Notes: generated by a model not told the origin, from the sequence alone. A DNA stretch of 19,380 nt from JADFUS01 sp036653215 (GCA_036653215.1 JAVVUK010000025.1:1-19380); one strand, 5' to 3'. Shown: positions 1 through 8,053, counted from the stretch's first letter. Translations and numbers: made by a program.

Positions 1-818
1 CACATAAGAGATATTGGAGGCAGAGCCGTTGAAAAAATAAGAGTTCTCATCTTGTTTATCATAACCTCACGTGAAAGGTAGTCGCACGCCACAAAAGCAC
101 CTTGCGAAGCCAAAGCCTTACCAAAAGTGGCAACTAAATAATCTATATCGTCAATGACCCCTAACTCCTGAGCAACGCCAAGCCCACCACATCCACGAAC
201 CCCAAAAGCATGAGCCTCGTCGACATATAACTTCGCACCATATTTCTTTTTAATTTCTATTAACTCACAAAGAGGTGCAATATCTCCATCCATGCTAAAG
301 ATAGATTCTGTAACTATATAAATTGCCCCTTTTGGCTTCTCCCTCTCAAGTATCTTTTTTAAATCTACAAGATCGTTATGTCGAAACCTTTTAAAGTCGC
401 ATTTACAAAGCCTAAGCCCATCAATGATACTTGCGTGCACCAACTTATCGGCAACTATAAGATCACCCTCTTTGGTTATTGCAGGCAACACTCCACTATT
501 TAGCATAAAGCCACTACTAAGCACCAAAGCCGCCTCTTTACCATATAGTTTTGAAATTGTAGTTTCAAGCTCATCATAATGATATGAGTTACCAGTCATG
601 AGACGTGACGATGGGTTTGAGAGTAAAAACTCGCCCTCAAAATCAAGATTTTTGATAAATTCTTTTTGCAATGACGTATCGCTAAGAGCCAAATAATCGT
701 TAGAAGAGAAATTTAAGTATTGTTTATTCTCAAAAAAGATATATTTTTGTGTGGTAAGAGCATTTATCAAATGACGTCTATTACCTTGTATGTCTAAACT
801 TTCGAGGAGCTCTTTCAT
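1..818 (-). CDS. bioF: 8-amino-7-oxononanoate synthase (BioF), 3' end outside window
   Basis: This PLP-dependent alpha-oxoamine synthase condenses pimeloyl-ACP (or pimeloyl-CoA) with L-alanine in the biotin pathway. I translated it from the ATG at 818 on the minus strand. The frame stays open for 272 codons to the window edge, so the C-terminus is missing. Family motifs are clear: SNDYLALS near residue 39, a Ser/Gly-rich SSGFMLNSG segment, VDEAHAFGVRG with the Asp that contacts the PLP pyridine nitrogen, and ATFGKALASQGAF, where the Lys of FGKA is the expected Schiff-base lysine. It is divergent from bioB with only 24 bp between the two start codons, which supports the biotin assignment over the related Kbl (glycine C-acetyltransferase). 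Serine palmitoyltransferase-like enzymes are the other alternative, judged less likely by context. Confidence 0.9.
   Translation of the reverse strand, partial: MKELLESLDIQGNRRHLINALTTQKYIFFENKQYLNFSSNDYLALSDTSLQKEFIKNLDFEGEFLLSNPSSRLMTGNSYHYDELETTISKLYGKEAALVLSSGFMLNSGVLPAITKEGDLIVADKLVHASIIDGLRLCKCDFKRFRHNDLVDLKKILEREKPKGAIYIVTESIFSMDGDIAPLCELIEIKKKYGAKLYVDEAHAFGVRGCGGLGVAQELGVIDDIDYLVATFGKALASQGAFVACDYLSREVMINKMRTLIFSTALPPISLM
742..749 (+). promoter_or_regulatory. candidate -7 element for bioB, inside bioF
   Basis: TATTTTTG is a full match to TAnnTTTG, with a TTG at 720-722 at about the spacing of the -33 element. If used, bioB would have a leader of roughly 85 nt overlapping the 5' end of bioF in antisense. 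The region is AT-rich, so a chance match is possible. Confidence 0.3.
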
Positions 819-832
819 AAATAAATTTTTTG

Positions 833-840
833 TAAAGATA
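833..840 (-). promoter_or_regulatory. candidate -7 element for bioF
   Basis: TATCTTTA on the minus strand matches the Bacteroidota -7 consensus TAnnTTTG at all but the last base. It lies 14 bases before the bioF ATG, which would give a leader of under 10 nt. It falls in the 24-bp bioF-bioB spacer. Confidence 0.35.
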
Positions 841-842
841 AT

Positions 843-1805
843 ATGAATATTAAAACATATAAAGAAAAAATCATAGCTGGGCAAGAACTCACTAAAGATG
901 AGGTACTTTCGTTATGTTCTATTGAAGACAAAGACTCTTTATATTCTCTTGCCAACCAGATAAGAGAACATTTTACAGGCAACTACTTCGACACTTGCTC
1001 TATAATAAACGCCAAAAGTGGGAAATGTAGCGAAGATTGTGCATGGTGTGCGCAGTCTGTTTTTCATAAAACAGGAGCAGATGTCTACCCTCTTATTTCA
1101 GCAGAAGAAGCAATAAAAATGGCGAGACACAACGCAGCAAAAGGAATTAGAAAATTTTCTCTTGTGACAAGCGGAAAACGAATTGCCGGCAAAGAAGCTG
1201 ACGATGTATGCGAGATATATAAAAAGTTACAAAAAGAAGTAGATATAGAATTATGCGCTTCAATGGGATTATTAGAGAAAGAAGTACTTCAAAAGCTAAA
1301 AGATAGCGGAGTAAAAAACTATCATTGCAACCTTGAAAGCTCTCCCAAATTTTTCAGAACGCTATGCCACACACATAGCATAGAAGATAAATTAAAAACC
1401 TTAAACACAGCCAAAGAAGTTGGACTTAACATATGCTCTGGCGGAATAATTGGAATGGGCGAAAGTTTTGAAGATCGTGTAGATTGGGCTTTCACGCTTC
1501 GAGAACTTGGCGTTACCTCTATTCCTCTTAACATCTTAAACCCCATTAAAGGAACTAAACTGGAGGGTGTATCTCCACTGTCAGACCAAGAGATATTAAC
1601 TACATTTGCGATGTTCAGACTTGTAAATCCAAAAGCCATGATACGCTTTGCTGGTGGACGTTTACAAATAGGGCATATACAAGAAAAGGCTCTTCTCTCA
1701 GGAATTAATGCAGCTCTTATGGGAGACCTGCTCACAACGGTAGGTTCACAAATAGATCAAGATAAAGAGATGATAAAAAAATTAGGATATAAAATAACTA
1801 TTTAG
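843..1805 (+). CDS. bioB: biotin synthase (radical SAM), possible auxiliary-cluster variant
   Basis: BioB inserts sulfur into dethiobiotin to make biotin, using a radical-SAM [4Fe-4S] cluster and a second Fe-S cluster as sulfur donor. The protein is 320 aa, normal for the family. The radical-SAM CxxxCxxC motif is C62, C66, C69. Aligned to E. coli BioB by conserved blocks, C138 (ELCASMG), C198 (ICSGGIIG) and R268 (IRFAGGR) match auxiliary-cluster ligands C128, C188 and R260. The position of E. coli C97 is Ser106 (KFSLVTSG), and a new Cys162 (YHCNLESS) replaces E. coli His152 next to the conserved Asn. This pattern fits the BioB group of anaerobes reported to use a different auxiliary cluster (from memory). 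It is divergent from bioF. Confidence 0.95.
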   Translation: MNIKTYKEKIIAGQELTKDEVLSLCSIEDKDSLYSLANQIREHFTGNYFDTCSIINAKSGKCSEDCAWCAQSVFHKTGADVYPLISAEEAIKMARHNAAKGIRKFSLVTSGKRIAGKEADDVCEIYKKLQKEVDIELCASMGLLEKEVLQKLKDSGVKNYHCNLESSPKFFRTLCHTHSIEDKLKTLNTAKEVGLNICSGGIIGMGESFEDRVDWAFTLRELGVTSIPLNILNPIKGTKLEGVSPLSDQEILTTFAMFRLVNPKAMIRFAGGRLQIGHIQEKALLSGINAALMGDLLTTVGSQIDQDKEMIKKLGYKITI

Positions 1806-1840
1806 ATCGCTTTTAAATTTCTTTTTAGAATAAAATTATT

Positions 1841-1848
1841 TATCTTTA
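1841..1848 (+). promoter_or_regulatory. candidate -7 element abutting the rel start
   Basis: TATCTTTA matches TAnnTTTG at all but the last base, and the rel ATG begins 5 bases after it. Transcription from it would start at or about the start codon. No other good element was seen in the 47-bp bioB-rel spacer, so read-through from bioB is the alternative. Confidence 0.3.
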
Positions 1849-1852
1849 TGGA

Positions 1853-4084
1853 ATGTTTACAGAAGAAGACGAAAAGATAATAAACGAAGGCTTTATTAAT
1901 TTGATGAAAGCCTGTGAGGATCACTTTGTGATGACTCCTGAGGATAAACGTATAATAACAGATGCTTTTGAATTTGCCAATAAAGCACATGATAATGTAC
2001 GTCGTCGCTCTGGCGAACCTTACATGATACACCCTCTTGCCGTAGCAAAAATCGTCGTAGAAGAGATCGGGCTTGGCGTAAAATCGGTGTGTGCGGCACT
2101 TCTACATGATGTCGTTGAAGATACAGAATATACCGTTGAAGATATAAGAGCTCGCTATGGTGAAAAAATTGCCTCTATGGTCGATGGTCTCACAAAAATG
2201 AAACGTGTAGGAGACATAGCACAATCAAGCTCTGAACAAGCCGAGAACTTTAAAAAGATGCTCTTCACGCTCTCTGACGATGTGAGGGTTATACTTATAA
2301 AACTTGCCGACAGACTTCATAATATGCGTACTCTCGACTCTATGCCTCCCAAAAAGAGGACTAAGATCGTGAGTGAGACAATCACACTATTTGCCCCTTT
2401 AGCTCATAGGTTAGGTCTATATACCATAAAAACAGAACTTGAAGACTATTGTCTCAAATATTCATATCCAGAAGAATATAAAATGATTAGCGACAAGCTC
2501 TTAGAGACGTTAGACTCTCGTAAAGAGTTTGTGTCTCGTTTTAACATTCCTATCATTGAAAAGTTAAAAGAAAACAAGATCGACTTCAAAATATGCGGAC
2601 GTGAGAAAGCCATATACTCTATATGGAAAAAGATGCAAAGAAAGAAGATCTCTTTAGAGGAGGTATATGATCTTTTTGCAATAAGGATAGTCTTTGTACC
2701 TGCTAAGTTCGTCCCCGAATCGAGCCAGTGTTGGCACATATACTCTCTTATAACGGAAATATACAAACCTAAACCCGACCGTATACGTGACTGGATAAGC
2801 ATACCTAAAGCAAACGGATATGAGTCTCTTCATTGCACAGTAATGGGACCCGATGGAGTATGGGTAGAGGTGCAGATACGCTCAGAGCGCATGAATGAAA
2901 TTGCCGAAAAAGGCTTTGCGGCACATTGGAAATATAAAGAACATACAGATCACGATAGCGAACTCGACAAATGGCTCAAAGAGGTGCGTAACGCACTCGG
3001 AGGATCGACAGAACACGCTGTTGAGTTTCTCGATGAGTTTAAGCTCAACCTTTATTCTTCAGAAGTGGTGGTCTTCACTCCTAAGGGAGAATCTCGAATT
3101 TTACCAAAAGGAGCTACATATCTCGACTTTGCATATGACATACACACAAACGTTGGTAACACTGCAATTGGTGTCAAGGTAGACCACAAAATAGAATCGC
3201 TATTCTCTCTTGTAAAGAGTGGCGATCAAATTGAAGTCATAACTTCTAAGAGCAGTGCTCCCTCTGTTGAATGGTTAGACAAAGTACACACCACAAAATC
3301 GAAACAGTCAATTCGTAATTTCCTTAAGAACAAAAACATAAACAACATAAAGTTAGGACAGGAAATCTTTGTTAATAAGATGGAAGCAATGGGGCTCACC
3401 CTCAATGGTGAAATCCTACAACAAGCGATGAACTATTATAGTTGTGCCACCAAAGATGAATTTTACAGCAACATAGGCTCTAACATCATATCTCTTGATG
3501 AGGCAAATAAGATTTTCCATAAAGATAAAAGCTCTTCTCCTTTCTGGTCTTTTTCTATTCCTAATATACCAAACCCACTTAAATTGTTTGGCGTAGACAA
3601 CAAGAAGAAAGTATCTCAAAATACAAATTTCATAATCGCAAAATGTTGTAATCCTATTCCCGGAGATGAGGTTGTCGGCTTCAGCACCGATAGCGGAAGT
3701 ATAGTTATACACAAAAAAGGATGCGAAGTAGCCACAGATATAGCCACCAAACAAGGTGAACGTATTGTCGATGCAGAATGGACATCACAAACCATAATGT
3801 CATATCAAGTACATATGCAGATTGATGCCACCGACCGTCGTGGTCTTATCTTAGATGTAGTACAAATCATATCAGGACAACTTGGCATCAACATCAACGC
3901 ACTGAAAATAGAGAGTAAAGACGGGGTTCTTCGTGGATATATATCCATGTCTGTAAGTAGCACCCACGACATACGAGACACTATCACCATGATTAAAAAG
4001 GTGAAAAACGTAAATAACGTAAAGAGATTAGATTCTAAAGACGAATATACTTGTTTAGACAATAACATAAATAAAGAAGAATAA
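1853..4084 (+). CDS. rel: bifunctional (p)ppGpp synthetase/hydrolase (long RSH, Rel/SpoT type)
   Basis: It makes and degrades the stringent-response alarmone (p)ppGpp. The 743-aa protein has the full long-RSH layout. The HD hydrolase domain (about 40-160) has metal-site residues H60, H85-D86 and D153. The synthetase domain (about 240-360) has GREKAIYS (250-252 basic, as in bifunctional enzymes rather than acidic RelA), YDLFAIR with D273, the KPKPDRIRDWI block and E339. The TGS domain is about 403-465. A Cys-rich segment has C598, C599, H620 and C624, and an ACT domain spans about 650-725. Both catalytic sites look intact. A short insert lies around 283-292 of the synthetase domain. The start is fixed by an in-frame stop at 1826-1828 with no earlier ATG. 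Its stop overlaps the next start codon, implying co-translation. Confidence 0.95.
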   Translation: MFTEEDEKIINEGFINLMKACEDHFVMTPEDKRIITDAFEFANKAHDNVRRRSGEPYMIHPLAVAKIVVEEIGLGVKSVCAALLHDVVEDTEYTVEDIRARYGEKIASMVDGLTKMKRVGDIAQSSSEQAENFKKMLFTLSDDVRVILIKLADRLHNMRTLDSMPPKKRTKIVSETITLFAPLAHRLGLYTIKTELEDYCLKYSYPEEYKMISDKLLETLDSRKEFVSRFNIPIIEKLKENKIDFKICGREKAIYSIWKKMQRKKISLEEVYDLFAIRIVFVPAKFVPESSQCWHIYSLITEIYKPKPDRIRDWISIPKANGYESLHCTVMGPDGVWVEVQIRSERMNEIAEKGFAAHWKYKEHTDHDSELDKWLKEVRNALGGSTEHAVEFLDEFKLNLYSSEVVVFTPKGESRILPKGATYLDFAYDIHTNVGNTAIGVKVDHKIESLFSLVKSGDQIEVITSKSSAPSVEWLDKVHTTKSKQSIRNFLKNKNINNIKLGQEIFVNKMEAMGLTLNGEILQQAMNYYSCATKDEFYSNIGSNIISLDEANKIFHKDKSSSPFWSFSIPNIPNPLKLFGVDNKKKVSQNTNFIIAKCCNPIPGDEVVGFSTDSGSIVIHKKGCEVATDIATKQGERIVDAEWTSQTIMSYQVHMQIDATDRRGLILDVVQIISGQLGININALKIESKDGVLRGYISMSVSSTHDIRDTITMIKKVKNVNNVKRLDSKDEYTCLDNNINKEE

Positions 4085-4479
4085 TGGCATCAATTTTTAC
4101 CCGTATCATGAACGGAGAGATCCCTTGCTACAAGGTAGCAGAGAATGATAAATTTATAGCAATTTTAGACGCTTTCCCTTTGGTGAAAGGTCACACCTTA
4201 ATAATCCCTAAAAAAGAAGAAGATTACATATTTGACCTTAGTGATGAGGATCTATCGGAGATGATGATTTTTGCTAAAAAGATAGCTCACGCCGTAAAAA
4301 AAGGAATTCCTTGTAAGCGTATAGGAGTAACAGTAATAGGGTTGGAAGTTCCACATGCACATATTCATCTTGTCCCTATGAACGAAGAAAAAGATATGAG
4401 TTTTCAAAATCCAAAGCTTAAACTACCAAAAGAGGTATTTGAGGAGACTCTTGCTAAGATCAAAAAAAACTTGGCATAA
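4084..4479 (+). CDS. HIT family nucleotide-binding protein (Hint-like)
   Basis: This small histidine-triad protein of the Hint-like branch would hydrolyse or transfer nucleoside phosphoramidates or related nucleotides. The triad is seen as H91-A-H93-I-H95 within VPHAHIHLVPM, with H93 in the usual nucleophile position. The N-terminal SIFTRIMNGEIPCYKV and KGHTLIIPKK segments are typical of the family, and 131 aa is normal length. Its ATG overlaps the rel stop codon (TAATG) by one base, so the two are probably translationally coupled. A 15-bp hairpin at 4531-4565 ends the unit. The physiological substrate cannot be told from sequence. Confidence 0.92.
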   Translation: MASIFTRIMNGEIPCYKVAENDKFIAILDAFPLVKGHTLIIPKKEEDYIFDLSDEDLSEMMIFAKKIAHAVKKGIPCKRIGVTVIGLEVPHAHIHLVPMNEEKDMSFQNPKLKLPKEVFEETLAKIKKNLA

Positions 4480-4530
4480 CGGTTGTATAGTCAACAATAA
4501 GCAATTGTTTAAGTTTGGTTTTATTTGTTG

Positions 4531-4565
4531 AAATTGGGAGATGGCTTTTTGCTATCTCCCAATTT
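4531..4565 (+). terminator. intrinsic terminator of the rel-HIT unit
   Basis: A 15-bp stem (4531-4545 with 4551-4565, one G-U pair) encloses a TTTTT loop. Its GC core is GGGAG/CTCCC, and a T-rich stretch follows. It lies 52 bases after the HIT stop. Confidence 0.75.
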
Positions 4566-4570
4566 TTATT

Positions 4571-4578
4571 TATCTTTG
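4571..4578 (+). promoter_or_regulatory. -7 element for the DUF4293 gene
   Basis: TATCTTTG is a perfect TAnnTTTG match, placed just after the rel-HIT terminator and 26 bases before the next ATG. It implies a leader of about 20 nt. No clear -33 TTTG is seen because the terminator stem occupies that position. Confidence 0.6.
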
Positions 4579-4604
4579 TGAATACTTTTTAGAAATTATA
4601 ATTT

Positions 4605-5102
4605 ATGATACAGAGAAAACAAACGCTATTCCTTTTAGTAGCACTTATCCTACAAGTTATTCAACTCTTCTCTCCTCTTGGCACGATTGTTTATAACACA
4701 CAAATGGGAGATAACGTGATAAATGAGACCATAAAGTTGATGCCTTTTGGTATAAACAGCATTGTTCTTGGAACGATAAGTAATCCCATATCAATATACT
4801 ACGGATCTATACTTATCATCTCTGCCATACTATCTTTAGTGGCTATATTCTTATTCAAAAACAGACCTTTGCAAATGAGAATAACTATATTTTCGCTTTT
4901 TGCTACAATCATAGTTATGGGCTTAGAGGCATACTATATTTATAGTGTCGTATCACCATTAATAGGCAACACTATGGGCATGAGCACTATCTATTCTATA
5001 ATTATGCCGGCTCCGATTTTAGTCGTAATATTGCTATTTATAGCCCACCGTCTAATCCTTAAAGACGAAGTATTAATAAAATCGAACGAGAGATTTAGAT
5101 AA
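4605..5102 (+). CDS. DUF4293 family integral membrane protein
   Basis: This 165-aa protein has four hydrophobic segments at about residues 7-29, 66-85, 92-115 and 128-150, joined by short polar loops, with a basic C-terminal tail. The MIQRKQTLFLL opening and the four-helix plan match DUF4293, a family of unknown function largely limited to Bacteroidota. The first helix follows the N-terminus directly and no cleavage site is evident, so it is probably an inner-membrane anchor rather than a signal peptide. It has its own promoter-like element and ends at a terminator shared with the convergent lipoprotein gene, so it is likely monocistronic. I cannot assign a molecular role. Confidence 0.85.
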   Translation: MIQRKQTLFLLVALILQVIQLFSPLGTIVYNTQMGDNVINETIKLMPFGINSIVLGTISNPISIYYGSILIISAILSLVAIFLFKNRPLQMRITIFSLFATIIVMGLEAYYIYSVVSPLIGNTMGMSTIYSIIMPAPILVVILLFIAHRLILKDEVLIKSNERFR

Positions 5103-5113
5103 TAAAGTGTCAT

Positions 5114-5152
5114 AAAAAAAAGTCCTGCAATTAATTTTGCAGGACTTTTTTT
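5114..5152. terminator. bidirectional terminator between convergent genes
   Basis: A 10-bp stem AGTCCTGCAA/TTGCAGGACT (5121-5130 with 5137-5146) has a 6-base loop. It is flanked by seven A on the left and seven or more T on the right, so it works on either strand. The T run overlaps the lipoprotein stop codon at 5151-5153. Confidence 0.88.
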
Positions 5153-5516
5153 ATTTTTTCAACTTTAACGTCACCGAGAAAAGCCCGTTTACATCGGCTA
5201 TAAACTGCAACTCTTGACTTTCAAAGACACCACCATTATCTTGACCATCGACATCTTCAACTTTAAATGATGTTGAATATAAAGCATCGTAAAAGGTGAA
5301 TTTACCGTCTTTATCGGAATATGTAACTCTTGTTTTATTATCGTACACATTGACATACGATATTTGTATTCCCTTTATCGGCTGTTGAGTCTCGGTGAGA
5401 GCCACTCCTTGAGAGGTTATAGGTTCAAAAGTCCAGTCTCTATGTGTACAAGAGACAAAAGCCATAAAAACTAAAGGGTATAATAAATGCTGTGACCTTA
5501 GTTTTCTATTTCCCAT
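5151..5516 (-). CDS. small putative lipoprotein, resembles radical SAM-associated lipoprotein family
   Basis: I chose the ATG at 5516 (121 aa). The frame extends to a TTG at 5534, but the ATG gives a cleaner signal peptide. The N-terminus is basic (RKLR), followed by a hydrophobic stretch and a lipobox-like AFVSC with Cys23, predicting a lipid-anchored envelope protein. Residues about 38-76 look like a carboxypeptidase-regulatory or Ig-like beta domain (PIKGIQISYVN...DKDGKFTFYD). The later VEDVDGQDNGG segment recalls the Bacteroidota 'radical SAM-associated putative lipoprotein' family, but no radical-SAM partner is visible here. It lies 31 bp downstream of the MATE gene and may be co-transcribed. 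Its function is unknown. Confidence 0.75.
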   Translation of the reverse strand: MGNRKLRSQHLLYPLVFMAFVSCTHRDWTFEPITSQGVALTETQQPIKGIQISYVNVYDNKTRVTYSDKDGKFTFYDALYSTSFKVEDVDGQDNGGVFESQELQFIADVNGLFSVTLKLKK

Positions 5517-5547
5517 AATTCTATTTTTGTGCAATATACTAAAAAAA

Positions 5548-6855
5548 TTAACACACCCTATCTATACGTTTATAATAAATATATTGGATCACCCCACGAC
5601 CTATAAGATATAGTATAAAAGCAAGCCATATAGCATTATTTCCTATTGTCGGCGTTAATAGATAATAGACAGCGTAAAAAATTATTGAGGCGAAAAAGAT
5701 AGAGTTACGCATAATTTTAGTTTGTGTTATTCCTATCAAGACTCCGTCTAAGACAAAGGCTAAGAAACCTGCAAATGGGATCGCCACAACCCACCATTTA
5801 TACTCACCCGCAAGAGTAATTATGCTCTCCACATTTGTAAATATAGATATCAATGGAGTTAGCAAGAAGGTGTATAAAATTGTGAAGAAGGTAGATATTA
5901 TAACTCCCCAAATAAGGACATAACGAATTGCCTCTTTAAGCAAAGGACGACTTCCTGCACCATAATATTTTCCAGTCAAAGCTTCTCCGGCAAAAGCAAA
6001 CCCATCCATGATATATGAGAATAAAGTAAATAGCTGAAGCAACACTGTATTTACAGCCAAAGTATCTTCACCAAGATGCGTTGAGAAAGCAGTAAAAGAA
6101 GCAAAAACAAAAGATAAACAGATTGTGCGTAACAAGATATCTGTATTTATCTTAAAAAACTTCTTCATCTCCGTCATACGTAAACTACCCTTAAAGTGAA
6201 AATAACGAGTTACAACCTTATATCGTGTCAAGATAATGAGCATCGAAGTCACACAACCCGAATATTGAGCTAAGATAGTACCTAACGCTACCCCACCAAT
6301 TCCCATTCCCATATTAAACGCAAATAGATAGCTCAACACTATGTTTACCACGTTGATTTGGATAGATATCCACATCGGGGTTTTAGAATTTTGCATCCCG
6401 ATAAACCACCCTTTAAAGACATACATAGCAAGAGTTGCCGGAGCCCCCCATATTCTAACGAAGAAATATTGAGCCACTACATCTTGAAGTTCTAAAGAAC
6501 TTCCCATAAACATATTGGCAAATACAAGTATCGGCTTTTGAAACAAAAGGAGGACCGAAGCTATTAAAAGACCTATCACCATTGAGCGTGTTAACATATT
6601 TATGCTCTCTGAAAAGCTACGACGACCAAAAGCTTGCGCAGTAAGCCCTGATGTCCCCATACGTAAAAATCCGAAATTCCAATATATAAGATTAAAGATA
6701 GCCGTTCCAATAGCGATAGCACCTATGGAAGTAGCACCACCTAACCTCCCAACAATAGCAAGGTCAACCATCCCAAGTAAAGGAACTGTTATGTTGGATA
6801 TTATATTTGGGATTGTCAAGGCTATGATACGCCTATTCATCTGACTTTTAAACAT
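5548..6855 (-). CDS. MATE family efflux transporter (DinF-like branch)
   Basis: This 435-aa polytopic membrane protein of the multidrug and toxic compound extrusion family would exchange cations for an unidentified substrate. Family features include the N-terminal IPNIISNITVPLLGMVDLAIVG segment, LRMGTSGLTAQAFGRR after helix 2, and the repeated two-bundle plan giving about 12 hydrophobic segments. The second half contains MDGFAFAGEALTGKYYG, typical of DinF-like members. The start is the ATG at 6855; an alternative ATG at 6840 (MNRRIIALTIPN) would also suit. A perfect -7 element lies about 60 bases upstream, back to back with the meaB promoter. The small lipoprotein gene follows after 31 bp. 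The substrate cannot be inferred. Confidence 0.92.
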   Translation of the reverse strand: MFKSQMNRRIIALTIPNIISNITVPLLGMVDLAIVGRLGGATSIGAIAIGTAIFNLIYWNFGFLRMGTSGLTAQAFGRRSFSESINMLTRSMVIGLLIASVLLLFQKPILVFANMFMGSSLELQDVVAQYFFVRIWGAPATLAMYVFKGWFIGMQNSKTPMWISIQINVVNIVLSYLFAFNMGMGIGGVALGTILAQYSGCVTSMLIILTRYKVVTRYFHFKGSLRMTEMKKFFKINTDILLRTICLSFVFASFTAFSTHLGEDTLAVNTVLLQLFTLFSYIMDGFAFAGEALTGKYYGAGSRPLLKEAIRYVLIWGVIISTFFTILYTFLLTPLISIFTNVESIITLAGEYKWWVVAIPFAGFLAFVLDGVLIGITQTKIMRNSIFFASIIFYAVYYLLTPTIGNNAIWLAFILYLIGRGVIQYIYYKRIDRVC

Positions 6856-6916
6856 ATTTGTGTATTCTGAAAATTGAAAATCTTGTTTTTAGACTGTTTC
6901 TGCTATTTATGTGGGA

Positions 6917-6924
6917 CAAAGATA
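6917..6924 (-). promoter_or_regulatory. -7 element for the MATE gene
   Basis: TATCTTTG on the minus strand is a perfect TAnnTTTG match. It predicts a leader of about 55 nt before the ATG at 6855. It is 23 bases from the oppositely oriented meaB element, so the two promoters overlap head to head. Confidence 0.6.
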
Positions 6925-6946
6925 GTGCGATATAATGAAATTATTA

Positions 6947-6954
6947 TAATTTTG
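6947..6954 (+). promoter_or_regulatory. -7 element abutting the meaB start
   Basis: TAATTTTG is a perfect TAnnTTTG match ending 4 bases before the meaB ATG. The TAA at 6947-6949 is also an in-frame stop, so no longer N-terminus is possible. A transcript from here would be leaderless or nearly so. Confidence 0.45.
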
Positions 6955-6958
6955 TGGT

Positions 6959-8053
6959 ATGAAACATTTTGAAACCGAACATAAGGAACATTATCACGAC
7001 TCAGCACTCAATGTAGCAGAGGGCGTGACTAAACCAGATAGCACAAATCCATACTATCGACGTAAAAAGTCAAATCCACTAACAACGGATGAATATGTAA
7101 AAGGCATCTTAGACGGTAATATAGCCATATTAGGAAAGGCAATCACACTTGTTGAGAGCGTTCTCCCTGAGCATTATGAACAGGCTCAAGAGATCATCGA
7201 AAAATGTCTTCCTTTTACAGGCAACTCTGTACGTGTAGGGATAACAGGGGTTCCCGGAGCTGGGAAGTCCACATTTATCGAAGCAATAGGCAATAAAGTC
7301 ATAGCTTTAGGGAACAAACTTGCTGTGCTTGCCATAGACCCTTCTTCTGAACGTAGCAAAGGATCTATTCTTGGTGATAAAACTCGTATGGAAACACTTG
7401 TGCATAACCCTGATGCTTTTATACGTCCTTCCCCTTCGGCAGGTTCTTTGGGCGGTGTAGCACGCAAAACACGTGAAACGATTATTTTATGTGAGGCGGC
7501 AGGCTTTAACACTATTTTTATTGAAACGGTAGGCGTTGGACAGTCTGAAACTATGGCTCACTCAATGGTCGATGTATTTTTGATGTTGCAAATTTCTGGT
7601 GCTGGCGACGAACTTCAAGGCATCAAACGAGGCATCATGGAGATGGCTGATGTAGTAGCTATCACTAAAGCTGACGGCGACAATGTGAAACGTGCCGAGC
7701 TTACACGCCGACATTTCATCAATGCGCTAAGCCTCTTCCCTATGCCAAAATCGGGATATAAGCCACAAGTATTTACTTGTTCATCTATGGACGGAACAGG
7801 ATTAATGGATATTTGGAGGTCAGTCATGGATTATGTAAACGCCATTAAGTCAAACGGCTTCTTTATCGAAAACCGCAACGACCAAGAGAAATATAGGATG
7901 TATGAGACCATAAACGACTCTTTGAAAGATCGTTTCTATCGTGATAAGGATATAGAGCAGAACCTCGAAAAATATCTGAAATTGATCCACGACAACAAGA
8001 TAAGTGCCTATATAGCCGCCAAAGAACTACTTCAGATTAAGAAGATGTTTTAA
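6959..8053 (+). CDS. meaB: methylmalonyl-CoA mutase-associated GTPase MeaB (ArgK family)
   Basis: MeaB is a G3E P-loop GTPase that gates cobalamin loading and protects methylmalonyl-CoA mutase, the B12 enzyme linking succinyl-CoA to propionate. The 364-aa protein shows the P-loop GVPGAGKS at 97-104, ETVGVGQSE at 189-197, and TKAD at 236-239 as the base-specificity motif. The IDPSS block (126-130) and GSILGDKTRM are also typical of MeaB. The first 40 residues form a polar, His-rich extension ending in NPYYRRKKSNPL, like the extended N-termini I recall from Bacteroidota MeaB. No mutase subunit lies in this window, so the partner must be elsewhere. The gene stands alone between its own promoter element and a strong terminator. 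Confidence 0.93.
   Translation: MKHFETEHKEHYHDSALNVAEGVTKPDSTNPYYRRKKSNPLTTDEYVKGILDGNIAILGKAITLVESVLPEHYEQAQEIIEKCLPFTGNSVRVGITGVPGAGKSTFIEAIGNKVIALGNKLAVLAIDPSSERSKGSILGDKTRMETLVHNPDAFIRPSPSAGSLGGVARKTRETIILCEAAGFNTIFIETVGVGQSETMAHSMVDVFLMLQISGAGDELQGIKRGIMEMADVVAITKADGDNVKRAELTRRHFINALSLFPMPKSGYKPQVFTCSSMDGTGLMDIWRSVMDYVNAIKSNGFFIENRNDQEKYRMYETINDSLKDRFYRDKDIEQNLEKYLKLIHDNKISAYIAAKELLQIKKMF

Noticed and set aside
4491..4531. Inverted repeat TCAACAA...TTGTTGA ahead of the rel-HIT terminator.
   Set aside because: Seven-base arms 27 bases apart in AT-rich DNA; the adjacent 15-bp hairpin explains the region better.
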